Origin: DRPN01 sp964599235
Lineage (GTDB): Bacteria; Bacteroidota; Bacteroidia; Bacteroidales; VadinHA17
Assembly: GCA_964599235.1 (NCBI GenBank)
Contig: CAZRDX010000018.1
Location: 68,786 to 132,785 of the forward strand
Length of the DNA: 64,000 nt
Reading direction: 5' to 3'
This document shows, in pieces, positions 18,401-25,595 of the stretch; the first letter of the stretch is position 1, and the number at the start of each line of letters is the position of its first letter. The notes under the pieces are model-generated. The model was not told where the DNA came from and searched no databases. It was given only the letters and a program-made list of their open reading frames with translations. The translations under genes and the position numbers were made by a program.

Positions 18401-18779
18401 TGGTACTGACCGCATATCCAAGAGCTTTCTCTTGCCGCTTGATCCCCAAAGCGGTCACCACCACCTCACCTACCTGCTCCGTTTTTTCGGTGAGCTGGAC
18501 GTCGATCACATTCGACGAGCCGATCGGCACCTCCTTGGTCTCCATCCCTACAAAAGAGAAATGAAGCACCTTGGCACCGGCAGGCACTTTGATGGAATAC
18601 TTGCCGTTGGCGTCCGTAATGGCCCCAACGCTCGTACCTTTCACGAGAACAGTCACCCCCGGTATGGGAGAACCATCCTTCGCTGAGGTCACCGTGCCGG
18701 TGATCACCCGCTCCTGGGCGTACACACCGGCCATTACTGCCAGCAAAAGCAGTAGAGACACGAAAAATTTACGCTTCAT
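15447..18779 (-). CDS. SusC/RagA TonB-linked outer-membrane transporter (SusC1)
   Basis: 1110-aa TonB-dependent transporter. Signal peptide KRKFFVSLLLLLAVMAGVYAQ; carboxypeptidase-regulatory-like domain about 25-105 (VITGTVTSAKDGSPIPGVTV, FVGMETKEVP); then the SusC-specific box GEVVVTALGIKRQEKALGYA (about 112-131). The plug contains VRGLNSIN, PLIIVDGVPIRNG and SVLKGASASALYGSEAANGVI. The remainder is the 22-strand barrel ending in aromatic residues (IGFSIRTSF). It imports oligosaccharides captured by SusD1, driven by TonB. It lacks an STN domain, unlike SusC2, so it is unlikely to be controlled through an anti-sigma factor. The upstream leader carries repeated ATCGTTT motifs. Confidence 0.96.
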   Translation of the reverse strand: MKRKFFVSLLLLLAVMAGVYAQERVITGTVTSAKDGSPIPGVTVLVKGTSVGAITDANGKYSIKVPAGAKVLHFSFVGMETKEVPIGSSNVIDVQLTEKTEQVGEVVVTALGIKRQEKALGYAVSTINADEIVQSGATNFGSAMYGKAAGVRIQTAPGGPTSAVTINVRGLNSINFSSQPLIIVDGVPIRNGEANNTSYWGDQRIRGNGLLDINPEDIASISVLKGASASALYGSEAANGVIVIETKKGRHTKGVGIDFNYRYLNLTPAFTPPFQNEYGPGYTREINQTYFGADEDGWVYEDLDHDGTPETPRPIYRSYAQFGPKFDGRMVIGWDNKMHPYVAQPDNWKEMFRTGFNSEANIAFSKAGDFGNFRFSYTRLDYRGVQRGGHTNKNTFNLNTTLQLSKRLTVDITMNYVNQYVRNRPYKIDRITNNYGGFFSRFDDMQWYLDNYKTSKNYYFRVGNQPSATPEENLQYRLRATALLDFFWRTLRDLNEEYTNRLISSATMRWELTDWLSFRGRVAEDYTFMHTEQRNHNKYPLAIGNSGGFSMRDDKYGRLYGDALLSLNKKLGDDFHLIVNAGFQGRHEYTTYISAGTRGGLSSENWFSLNASVNTGTRNGYGSYSELLRYAWLGTASLSFRDYAFVEFTGRNESSSTLPPGSNTFFYPSMNASFIFSDAFTLPDVINYGKFRVSYGIVGNAPPMYAANNAYNQGNINGIVYNTVSSSYGNDKIRPEKKAEFETGLEMKFFQNRLGFEFTYYNNQISDQILWLTVPPTVGAGRMLTNVGELSNHGYEFSMYGSPLMSKDMEWTVRGNFAINRNKVVRLMEGVDRLTHRNIDAGAALIVSEPGEPMGDILVYLPKRDENGNYIVNDPDGLYEIDFSEMKKVGNATPKIVGGIGSYFDYKGIFLDFGIDYRFGGSIVSLPSQYMKGAGMFEETLKYRDKEHGGISYYIDPATNQKIATDQDHGPNGERVFHDGLILPGVKSSDGSPNDIIVDAATYYMNTFTWGANPAWGIPYSRYDDAVRKNDYVKMREMSLGYNLPKTLVSKLGFQNIRVSITGYNLFYIYRTFKDFDAETTLGTNWVNAAVVGGSTSAERSIGFSIRTSF

Positions 18780-19192
18780 TGGTATTAGGTTTAGGTTTGA
18801 AAAATGAAGAATTCATTTAATCGTTTAAATTCCTTTTCAAACGATTGAGATATAGGGTACACAAAAATTATCAAAGAACCAACCTGAATATAAACACCAA
18901 ATCAGAATACCATTCCGTGCATTCTAAGTGCAATATTATCTGAATTTCCAAATACTTCCAAAATCTAAATCGTTTAACTACTTCACCTGTATCTAATTTA
19001 AAACTATTCTAAATAAATAGCACTGTCAATTATTGCATATCAATGCATTACACTCCCTTCGATCTTTCGCAAACACTTGCCAGTCGTTTCATCAGGATCC
19101 CATACACCCAAAAAAAGGAAGGGATTTTCTTTCGTTTAAATGATTTTCCTAAAGAGGATATTCTTTATCTTTATGAGAACAAAACAGGTATC
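18780..19192. promoter_or_regulatory. AT-rich divergent spacer with ATCGTTT repeats
   Basis: A 413-bp AT-rich region lies between SusC1 (leftward) and the DUF5706-like gene (rightward). An inverted repeat, ATCGTTT (18820-18826) and AAACGAT (18839-18845), lies 41 bp upstream of the SusC1 start, where an operator would be expected. A third copy, ATCGTTTAA, is at 18969-18977. A -7 box on the plus strand, TATCTTTA (19166-19173), lies 20 bp before the ATG at 19193. An open frame continues upstream of that ATG to 19043, but its base composition is that of the spacer. I could not place the SusC1 promoter with confidence. Confidence 0.5.
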
Positions 19193-19759
19193 ATGAACGA
19201 AATAGAAGTTTCCTTACCCAGGAAGTACGCCAAGGGGGGTGGCAAGGAAACCCTGTTCCGGGTGACCATCCGGGGCCAGATCGCCCTGATCGGCATCATG
19301 GACAGCAAAGCCAACCTGATCATCAGCATCAACACCCTTCTCATCACGGGGGTGCTGGGTTTTCTCTCCGGGTCGGCCTTTTTCTGGAACAACAGCCGTC
19401 TACACAGTCTCTCCGACCACATCCCTTTCCTGATCTTCCTGATCTTCTCGCTGGCAGCCATCACCTTTGCCATCCTGGCCACCCGCACCGACCTCCACCT
19501 CGACAAGTTCCTCGTGATGCAAAGCCCCCTGCAGTTCTCCCTCACCCATCACAAGAAGGTACCCATCGGGGACTATCTGAAATATGTTGAGGAGATGCTC
19601 GCCTCCAACGACATGATCTACGAGAACCTGAGCGTCGACCTCTACTTCCTCAGCCGGGTCATCTCACGCAAAACAAGGTTCCTCAACCTGTCCTACCTCC
19701 TTTTCCTCATCGGGCTCATCCTCGGCATCACCCTGTTCATCATCAAGATCTTAATCTGA
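19193..19759 (+). CDS. DUF5706 / PycTM-like membrane protein
   Basis: 188-aa predicted membrane protein. The block FRVTIRGQIALIGIMDSKANLIISINTLLI resembles the DUF5706 domain (D-x-KAN then I-S-x-N), which is found in Pycsar anti-phage effectors and in HD-domain fusion proteins. Transmembrane segments are visible at about 43-63 (LIISINTLLITGVLGFLSG), about 79-99 (FLIFLIFSLAAITFAIL) and at the C-terminus (LSYLLFLIGLILGITLFII). No nucleotide cyclase and no HD domain is nearby, so an immune role is not supported by context. The start at 19193 is preferred over an upstream ATG at 19043 because of the TATCTTTA -7 box just before it and the sharp change in base composition. Likely co-transcribed with the next two genes (gaps 15 and 10 bp). 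Confidence 0.72.
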   Translation: MNEIEVSLPRKYAKGGGKETLFRVTIRGQIALIGIMDSKANLIISINTLLITGVLGFLSGSAFFWNNSRLHSLSDHIPFLIFLIFSLAAITFAILATRTDLHLDKFLVMQSPLQFSLTHHKKVPIGDYLKYVEEMLASNDMIYENLSVDLYFLSRVISRKTRFLNLSYLLFLIGLILGITLFIIKILI

Positions 19760-19774
19760 ACCATCTGTTCTGCA

Positions 19775-20875
19775 ATGTATACTCATTCCCGCACCCGTTC
19801 CTCCTTTTATATCCTCACGGCCCTGTTCCTGTTTCTTTCCCTCTCCCTGCGGGCGCAGCAGCAGGAAGCGGTTGATAGTGCCGGGGTCATCGTCATCACC
19901 CCCGAAAAGGAATGGGATCTTTTCGGAAGAGACCGGCTGGTACGTCTTTCGCTCATCTACGACGGCAAACTATACCGCAGGCGCCGATACAAGCCGGAAT
20001 ACCAAAAGGCCATCCTGCGCATCCAGCTGGAGGACAGTTCCTGGGTCGAGAAACCTGTGAAGATCAAAGCACGGGGAGAGTTCCGTCGCAACTATTGTTC
20101 TTACCCGCCTTTCAAGCTCAACATCAAGAAAGCCGATTTCGACAACCCTTACCTCGACCGGACCGGGGCGATGAAGTTCGTCACCCAATGCAAAGACCCC
20201 CGGATGTACGAGACGCTGCTGCTCAAAGAATACCTTATTTATAAGATTTACAACCGGCTCACCAAGCAAAGCTTCCGGGTACGGCTGGTGGAGATGACCT
20301 ATGTCGACACCACCCGCAAAAAAAGAGGAGTCTATACCAAATACGGTTTTCTCATCGAGCCGCTCAAAGGACTGACCAAACGCCTGGATGCCGTCCGTAT
20401 CGAGAGCGGGGCCGTCGGGTTTACCGATATCGAACCTTTCTGCATGGCCCGGGTCGCCCTCTTTGAGTACATGATCGGCAATACCGACTGGTCGCTGACA
20501 GGCCAACACAACGTGAAGGTGATCAAACCCCTCGACATCCATCATCCCCAGGCACTCGTCATCCCGTACGATTTCGATTATTCCGGACTGGTGGATGCTC
20601 CCTACGCCATTCCGGCGGAGAACACCGGTCTGGAGAGCGTCCGTGAACGTCTCTACCGCGGCCCCTGCCTCCCCGACAGCATCACCGAACGGGCCGCAAA
20701 CCTCTTCCTTCAGCGGCAAGACGAGATGGAACAGGTGATACGCAAATTCCCCTATCTCCCCGAGAAAGAAAAAAAACATATGCTCTCTTATCTGGAGGAT
20801 TTTTTTGATATTCTCAAAGATCCTGTCCTGCGCAGGAACATCATCTTTTCCGATTGTCTACCTTTTCACCCTTAA
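19775..20875 (+). CDS. Secreted CotH-like protein, function uncertain
   Basis: 366-aa secreted protein (signal peptide SFYILTALFLFLSLSLRAQQ). The middle resembles CotH-family proteins: VKIKARGEFRRNYCSYPPF (in place of the usual RGNSS block), KLNIKKADF, LLLKEYLIYKIYNRLT, VRLVEMTYVD, YGFLIEPL, and a late LVIPYDFDYSG that matches the conserved D-x-D motif. CotH proteins are atypical protein kinases that phosphorylate secreted or surface proteins; activity here is uncertain because the glycine-rich region is not clear. It is the middle gene of a tight three-gene unit with a DUF5706-like protein and a membrane acyltransferase, which hints at envelope modification. That is inference. Confidence 0.6.
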   Translation: MYTHSRTRSSFYILTALFLFLSLSLRAQQQEAVDSAGVIVITPEKEWDLFGRDRLVRLSLIYDGKLYRRRRYKPEYQKAILRIQLEDSSWVEKPVKIKARGEFRRNYCSYPPFKLNIKKADFDNPYLDRTGAMKFVTQCKDPRMYETLLLKEYLIYKIYNRLTKQSFRVRLVEMTYVDTTRKKRGVYTKYGFLIEPLKGLTKRLDAVRIESGAVGFTDIEPFCMARVALFEYMIGNTDWSLTGQHNVKVIKPLDIHHPQALVIPYDFDYSGLVDAPYAIPAENTGLESVRERLYRGPCLPDSITERAANLFLQRQDEMEQVIRKFPYLPEKEKKHMLSYLEDFFDILKDPVLRRNIIFSDCLPFHP

Positions 20876-20885
20876 CACGTTCATC

Positions 20886-21992
20886 ATGGCACAGGAAAAA
20901 GTTTTTCACCGGCTGGTATCCCTCGATGCATTAAGGGGGTTTGACATGTTTTGGATCATGGGAGGTTCGGCCATCTTCATCCATCTTGCCAAAGCCTCCG
21001 GTTCCGAAGGGTTTATGGCGCTCACGCGGCAACTCCACCATGTCGCCTGGGAAGGGTTCCATTTCTATGACCTGATCTTCCCGCTTTTCATGTTCATCTC
21101 CGGGGTGGCGATACCCTATTCCATCCTGGCCAAGAAAGAACGTGGCATTGAACGGGGGGTTCTCTTCCGTCGTCTTTTCCGGCGGGTGACCCTGCTGATC
21201 CTTTTCGGCATTTTTTACAACGGTGTCTTCCAGCACGGCTTTGCTGATCCGCGTATTGCCAGCGTCCTGGGGCAGATCGGTCTGGCGTGGTTTTTTGCCT
21301 CGCTGATCCTGCTCTACACCCGCACCTGGCGGGCACGTTTTCTCTGGCTGGCAGGTATCTGGGCCTTTATCGCCGTGCTGCAGCTCCTGGTGCCCGTACC
21401 GGGTTACGGGGCAGGGGTGCTCACCCCTGAGGGCAGCATCAATGCCTGGATCGACCAGCATTTCCTTCCGGGACATCTCTACGGCGGCACCTACGACCCC
21501 GAAGGTCTCCTCTGCATCGTCTCGGCCACTACGGTGACCCTCCTGGGAGCGCTGGCCGGCGGCATCCTGCGCGACGGCACCGCCGCCAGCGGACGTAAAA
21601 GCCTCCTCCTCACCGGCGCAGGCACCCTCCTCGTCGTCACAGCCATCCTCCTTCACCCCCACTATCCCATCATCAAGAAAAACTGGACCGTCCCCTTCGA
21701 CATGCTCACCGCCGGCCTCAGCTTCCTCCTCCTGGCCCTTTTCTACTACATCATCGATGTGAAGAAATGGGAACGGTGGAGTTTCTTCTTCCGTGTCATC
21801 GGCCTGAACTCCATCACCATCTACATGCTGCACCGGATGGTCGACTGGCAAGCCACCTCCAGCTTTTTCCTCGGCTCGTTCGCCCTGCTGCTGGGCGACT
21901 ACGGTCCCGCCCTGCTCGCCCTGGGTGTGGTCACCCTCGAATGGCTTGTCCTGCTCTACCTCCACAGGAACAGGATCTACCTGCGCGTCTGA
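20886..21992 (+). CDS. COG4299/DUF5009 membrane acyltransferase (heparan-alpha-glucosaminide N-acetyltransferase-like)
   Basis: 368-aa polytopic membrane protein with about ten hydrophobic segments. The opening RLVSLDALRGFDMFWIMGGSA and the following FHFYDLIFPLFMFISGVAIP are hallmarks of the COG4299 family, related to the lysosomal acetyl-CoA:heparan-alpha-glucosaminide N-acetyltransferase. RVIGLNSITIYMLHR near the C-terminus also fits. Members move acyl groups across a membrane onto amino sugars or other acceptors. A frame is open from 20805, but the ATG at 20886 begins the conserved part, lies 10 bp after the upstream stop, and avoids overlap. The gene lies in the sugar-utilisation area but could equally serve cell-envelope modification. 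Confidence 0.85.
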   Translation: MAQEKVFHRLVSLDALRGFDMFWIMGGSAIFIHLAKASGSEGFMALTRQLHHVAWEGFHFYDLIFPLFMFISGVAIPYSILAKKERGIERGVLFRRLFRRVTLLILFGIFYNGVFQHGFADPRIASVLGQIGLAWFFASLILLYTRTWRARFLWLAGIWAFIAVLQLLVPVPGYGAGVLTPEGSINAWIDQHFLPGHLYGGTYDPEGLLCIVSATTVTLLGALAGGILRDGTAASGRKSLLLTGAGTLLVVTAILLHPHYPIIKKNWTVPFDMLTAGLSFLLLALFYYIIDVKKWERWSFFFRVIGLNSITIYMLHRMVDWQATSSFFLGSFALLLGDYGPALLALGVVTLEWLVLLYLHRNRIYLRV

Positions 21993-22101
21993 ACCTTTCT
22001 TTCTCCCTCTGCAAGCGCAAAAAACGCCTGACTGAGAACCACCGGCATTGTTTTTTCCGGCCGGAGACGAAGTAGTCGGCGAGGTTCGATTGTCATTATG
22101 T

Positions 22102-22123
22102 AAAAAAGACCTTTTTTCGTTTG
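22102..22123 (+). promoter_or_regulatory. Candidate SusC2 promoter/operator element
   Basis: The 165-bp gap before SusC2 has a perfect inverted repeat AAAAAAG-AC-CTTTTTT (22102-22117) that overlaps a TTCGTTTG box (22116-22123), seven of eight matches to the -7 consensus TAnnTTTG. An ATTG at 22089-22092 could serve as the -33 element, but its spacing (23 bp) is long. No convincing terminator for the preceding membrane-acyltransferase gene is seen. Confidence 0.35.
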
Positions 22124-22157
22124 CATTACACCCTTTTCATACCCTAAACCCGGAGCC

Positions 22158-25100
22158 ATGAAAAAAATGATCCTGCTGCTTTTTCTTTCATCCGGCCTCT
22201 TTCTGGCATCATTTGCCCAGGAAAGCGTCCCGCTGGTCTCCCTGCGGAAGGACCATGCCACCCTCCGTGATATACTGAGGAGTGTAGCTGCCGAGAGCGG
22301 TTATTCCTTCTATTTCAACGATGCCCTTCCCGTTTTTGATTCAGTGTTGACTGTCAGGATGAAGAAAGTGCCTTTCACGACCCTTATGGACAGCGTGCTT
22401 GCCGGCACGGGTCTGCATTATCGTCTGCCTGCTCCGGGAATGGTGGTAGTGGCTCCTCCGGCGGCTTTCCGTCTGAAGGAGGTACGGGGGCGGGTCGTCG
22501 ATGCCGGCACGGGCGAGACCATCCCGGGTGCCAACATCATGCTTCGGGGCACCACTACAGGGACCATCACAGGCCCCGACGGTCGTTTTCGTATCCCGGT
22601 GCCTTCGGGTGATGCTCTCCTGGAGATCTCTTTCATCGGCTACGACAAGGTGGTGATCCCTGCCGCGGCGATGGCCGGCGGCCGTACCATCCGTCTGCAG
22701 GAGGCCAGCGAACAACTCGGCGAGGTGGTGGTCACGGCCCTGGGCATCAAGCGTGAGGCCAAGGCCCTGGGATATGCCGTCTCGGAGGTCAAAGGCGAGG
22801 AGGTGAGCGAGGCCCGTGACAAGAACATCATGAACGCACTCTCGGGCAAGGTGGCCGGCCTGCAGGTGAGCCGTACCGCCTCGGGTGTGGGCGGCTCCAG
22901 CCGCATCGTCATCCGCGGCATCTCCTCCCTGCTGGGCAGCAACAAACCACTCTTCGTCATCGACGGCGTGCCCATGGACGCCAGCAGCCTGGGACAGGCG
23001 GGCCAGTGGGGCGGCCGCGACATGGGCGACGGCCTCTCCGACATCAATCCCGACGACATCGAGAGCATCTCCATCCTCAAGGGGCCGGCCGCCGCCGCGG
23101 CCTACGGCTCCCGCGGCGCCAACGGCGTGGTGCTCATCACCACCAAGAGCGGCAGCCGCTCCAACAAACTGGGGATCACCTTCAGCAGCTCCTACACCCA
23201 CGAGACCCCCCTGGTGCTGCCCCGCCTGCAGAACACCTACGGCCTGGGCGCCTACGGCGTCTATCCCCCCATCACCAAAGAAGGTGTGCCCTCACCCGAA
23301 TACCCCTGGGTATGGAGCTTCGGACCCGTGATGGACGGACAACCCCGCATCAACTGGCTGGGCGTGGAACAACCCTTTACACCCCAGCCCGACAACTACC
23401 GTGACTACTTCCGCCACGGCTCCAACATCTCCAATACCCTCGCCCTGGAAGGCGGCAACGACAGATCACGCACCCGCTTCTCCTTCTCCGACGTGCGCGC
23501 TTTCGGACTGGTACCCAACAACAAGCTCGACCGGCAGACCATCAACCTGAGGGGCGATGCCAGAATGGGCAACATCATCGAAATGGACGGCCGCATCACC
23601 TACGTCCGGCAACACGTTTACAACCGTCCCATGCTGAGCGAAGACGACAGCAACCCCGTCTACATGCTCGAGTTCCTGCCCCGCAACCTGCGGCTCGAAG
23701 ACCTCAGGAACAACATCGTCGACGAAAACGGCGTGGAAAAGAACTGGATGTCCGATATCTACTCGGGCAATCCCTATTGGGTCTTGGAGAAAGTGGGCAC
23801 ACGCGATGAGAAGAACAGGGTCATGACCTCCCTGGCCATGAAGATCCACTTCGCCGAATGGCTGACCCTGCAGGGACGCTCCGGTCTCGATTTCTACACC
23901 TTCAAAGCCAAAGAGTGGCAGGCCAACAACTCCAAGACCACCAGCCGCGGACATCTGTCGCTCTACCAGCAGAACGTGCTGGAGTGGAACTCCGACTTCC
24001 TCCTCACCTTCAATAAAAAGCTTTCAGAGGCTTTCACCGTGAGCGCCAGTCTCGGCGGCAACTACCGCTACCACCAGTACCAGAGCCTCTCGGGCTACGG
24101 CAGCCAGTTCAACATCGACGGGTTCTATCACATGAGCAACACCACCGGCACCTCTTCCGGCGAATATCTCTCGGAAAAAGCGGTCTGGTCGGCCTACGGG
24201 CTGGGCTCGGTCAGCTACAAGGATTACCTCTTCGTCGATTTCACCCTCCGCAACGACTGGTCGTCCACCCTGCCCCCCCAGAACAATTCCTACTTCTACC
24301 ATTCCGAGAACATCGGTTTCGTTTTCACCGACGCCTTCGATCTCGACGCCTGGTGGTTCTCCTTCGGGAAAGTGAGGGCTTCCTACGCCGCGGTGGGCAA
24401 CGACACCTCGCCCTATGCCACCCAGCAGTACTACTTCATCCACCCCGATTATACCTATCCCACGGGAAGTGTCAGCAGCACCCTGCCTTTCTATGATTTC
24501 AAACCGGAACAGAAAAAAGGATGGGAGGCAGGGACCAACCTGATGTTTTTCAACCGGCGTATCGAGATCGACCTGAGCTATTACCGGGGATATGCCCAGG
24601 ACCAGATCATGTCGGTGCCGCTCTCTCCTTTCACCGGCTATTCGAGCAAGAAGTTCAACGCCGGCAAGATCAAGGGGCACGGGGTGGAGCTGATGTTCCA
24701 TGCTACGCCTGTACGTACGGAGAGCGGCTTCACCTGGGACATCACCATCAACTATTCCACCAGCCGCAGCATCGTCGAGGAGATCCATCCCAGTCTTGAG
24801 AAGCTGGTGCTGGGCACCCTCTGGTCGGCCTCCATCCAGGCCAGGCCGGGCGAACCCTTCGGCGGCATCTACGGCCTCGACTACAAACGCGATAAGTTCG
24901 GGAACAAGCTGATCGACGAGAACGGCTTCGCCCAAAAGGGCGAGATCACCCGCCTGGGCGACATCCAGCCCGACTTCCTCGGAGGCATCCAGAACAAAGT
25001 ACACTGGAAAGGTTTCGACCTGAGTTTCCTGATCGATATGCAGGTGGGCGGGGAGTTCTTCTCCTGGGGCAAGGCCATGCGTTGTCTCTTCGGTAATGCC

Positions 25101-25556
25101 GAAGAGACCCTCGAAGGCCGCGCCGAATGGTACGCCACCCATGACCCCGGCACCAACTACCAAACGCCCCTGCCGGGTGTGGAACCCGACGGCTACTACG
25201 AGAAAGGAGTGCTGGAAAAGAACGGCCGGCCCAACGACATCCCCATCCAGCCCATCTGGCGGTGGTACAACATCTACGCCAACGACATCGCCTCCGAATG
25301 GATCGTCGACGCCACCAACGTGCGCATGCGGGAAATGATCCTGGGCTACTCCTTCCCGAAAAGGATCCTCAGAAAAACCCCCGTCTCCTCGCTCAACATC
25401 TCCTTCATCGGCAGGAACCTTTTCTTCATCTACCGTGCCTCGCCGGATGCCGACCCTGAGTCGGGATTCAACAGCGGCAACATAGGCAACGGCTTCGAGA
25501 ACCATGCCCTGCCCACCCCCCGCAGCCTGGGGATCAACTTCAGGATCGCCTTCTGA
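22158..25556 (+). CDS. SusC/RagA transporter with N-terminal STN domain (SusC2)
   Basis: 1132-aa TonB-linked outer-membrane transporter. Signal peptide at 1-20. An STN domain occupies about residues 25-105 (LRKDHATLRDILRSVAAESG, YSFYFNDALP, GLHYRLPAPGMVVV). A carboxypeptidase-like domain (VRGRVVDAGTGETIPGANIM) follows, then GEVVVTALGIKREAKALGYA and the plug (PLFVIDGVPMD, SILKGPAAAAAYGSRGANGV). STN domains in SusC proteins usually signal to a FecR-like anti-sigma factor; none is in this window, so its partner may be elsewhere. Codon use in the plug region is very G+C-rich. It is followed after 39 bp by SusD2. Its ligand is unknown; it may serve the minus-strand enzyme genes that follow. Confidence 0.96.
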   Translation: MKKMILLLFLSSGLFLASFAQESVPLVSLRKDHATLRDILRSVAAESGYSFYFNDALPVFDSVLTVRMKKVPFTTLMDSVLAGTGLHYRLPAPGMVVVAPPAAFRLKEVRGRVVDAGTGETIPGANIMLRGTTTGTITGPDGRFRIPVPSGDALLEISFIGYDKVVIPAAAMAGGRTIRLQEASEQLGEVVVTALGIKREAKALGYAVSEVKGEEVSEARDKNIMNALSGKVAGLQVSRTASGVGGSSRIVIRGISSLLGSNKPLFVIDGVPMDASSLGQAGQWGGRDMGDGLSDINPDDIESISILKGPAAAAAYGSRGANGVVLITTKSGSRSNKLGITFSSSYTHETPLVLPRLQNTYGLGAYGVYPPITKEGVPSPEYPWVWSFGPVMDGQPRINWLGVEQPFTPQPDNYRDYFRHGSNISNTLALEGGNDRSRTRFSFSDVRAFGLVPNNKLDRQTINLRGDARMGNIIEMDGRITYVRQHVYNRPMLSEDDSNPVYMLEFLPRNLRLEDLRNNIVDENGVEKNWMSDIYSGNPYWVLEKVGTRDEKNRVMTSLAMKIHFAEWLTLQGRSGLDFYTFKAKEWQANNSKTTSRGHLSLYQQNVLEWNSDFLLTFNKKLSEAFTVSASLGGNYRYHQYQSLSGYGSQFNIDGFYHMSNTTGTSSGEYLSEKAVWSAYGLGSVSYKDYLFVDFTLRNDWSSTLPPQNNSYFYHSENIGFVFTDAFDLDAWWFSFGKVRASYAAVGNDTSPYATQQYYFIHPDYTYPTGSVSSTLPFYDFKPEQKKGWEAGTNLMFFNRRIEIDLSYYRGYAQDQIMSVPLSPFTGYSSKKFNAGKIKGHGVELMFHATPVRTESGFTWDITINYSTSRSIVEEIHPSLEKLVLGTLWSASIQARPGEPFGGIYGLDYKRDKFGNKLIDENGFAQKGEITRLGDIQPDFLGGIQNKVHWKGFDLSFLIDMQVGGEFFSWGKAMRCLFGNAEETLEGRAEWYATHDPGTNYQTPLPGVEPDGYYEKGVLEKNGRPNDIPIQPIWRWYNIYANDIASEWIVDATNVRMREMILGYSFPKRILRKTPVSSLNISFIGRNLFFIYRASPDADPESGFNSGNIGNGFENHALPTPRSLGINFRIAF

Positions 25557-25595
25557 AACAAAAACATGAACCGGCTAATAAAAGATACAGGAACC

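Noticed and set aside
19043..19192. N-terminal extension of the DUF5706-like protein
   Set aside because: Base composition is that of the spacer and a -7 promoter box lies inside it; the ATG at 19193 is preferred.
19193..19759. A Pycsar defence system
   Set aside because: Only the transmembrane-effector-like domain is seen; there is no adjacent nucleotide cyclase.
21993..22157. A tRNA, suggested by GGTTCGATT near 22083
   Set aside because: No acceptor or anticodon arms can be paired around it.
24024..25505. A 493-codon open frame on the minus strand
   Set aside because: Antisense to SusC2; composition reflects the third-codon bias of the real gene.
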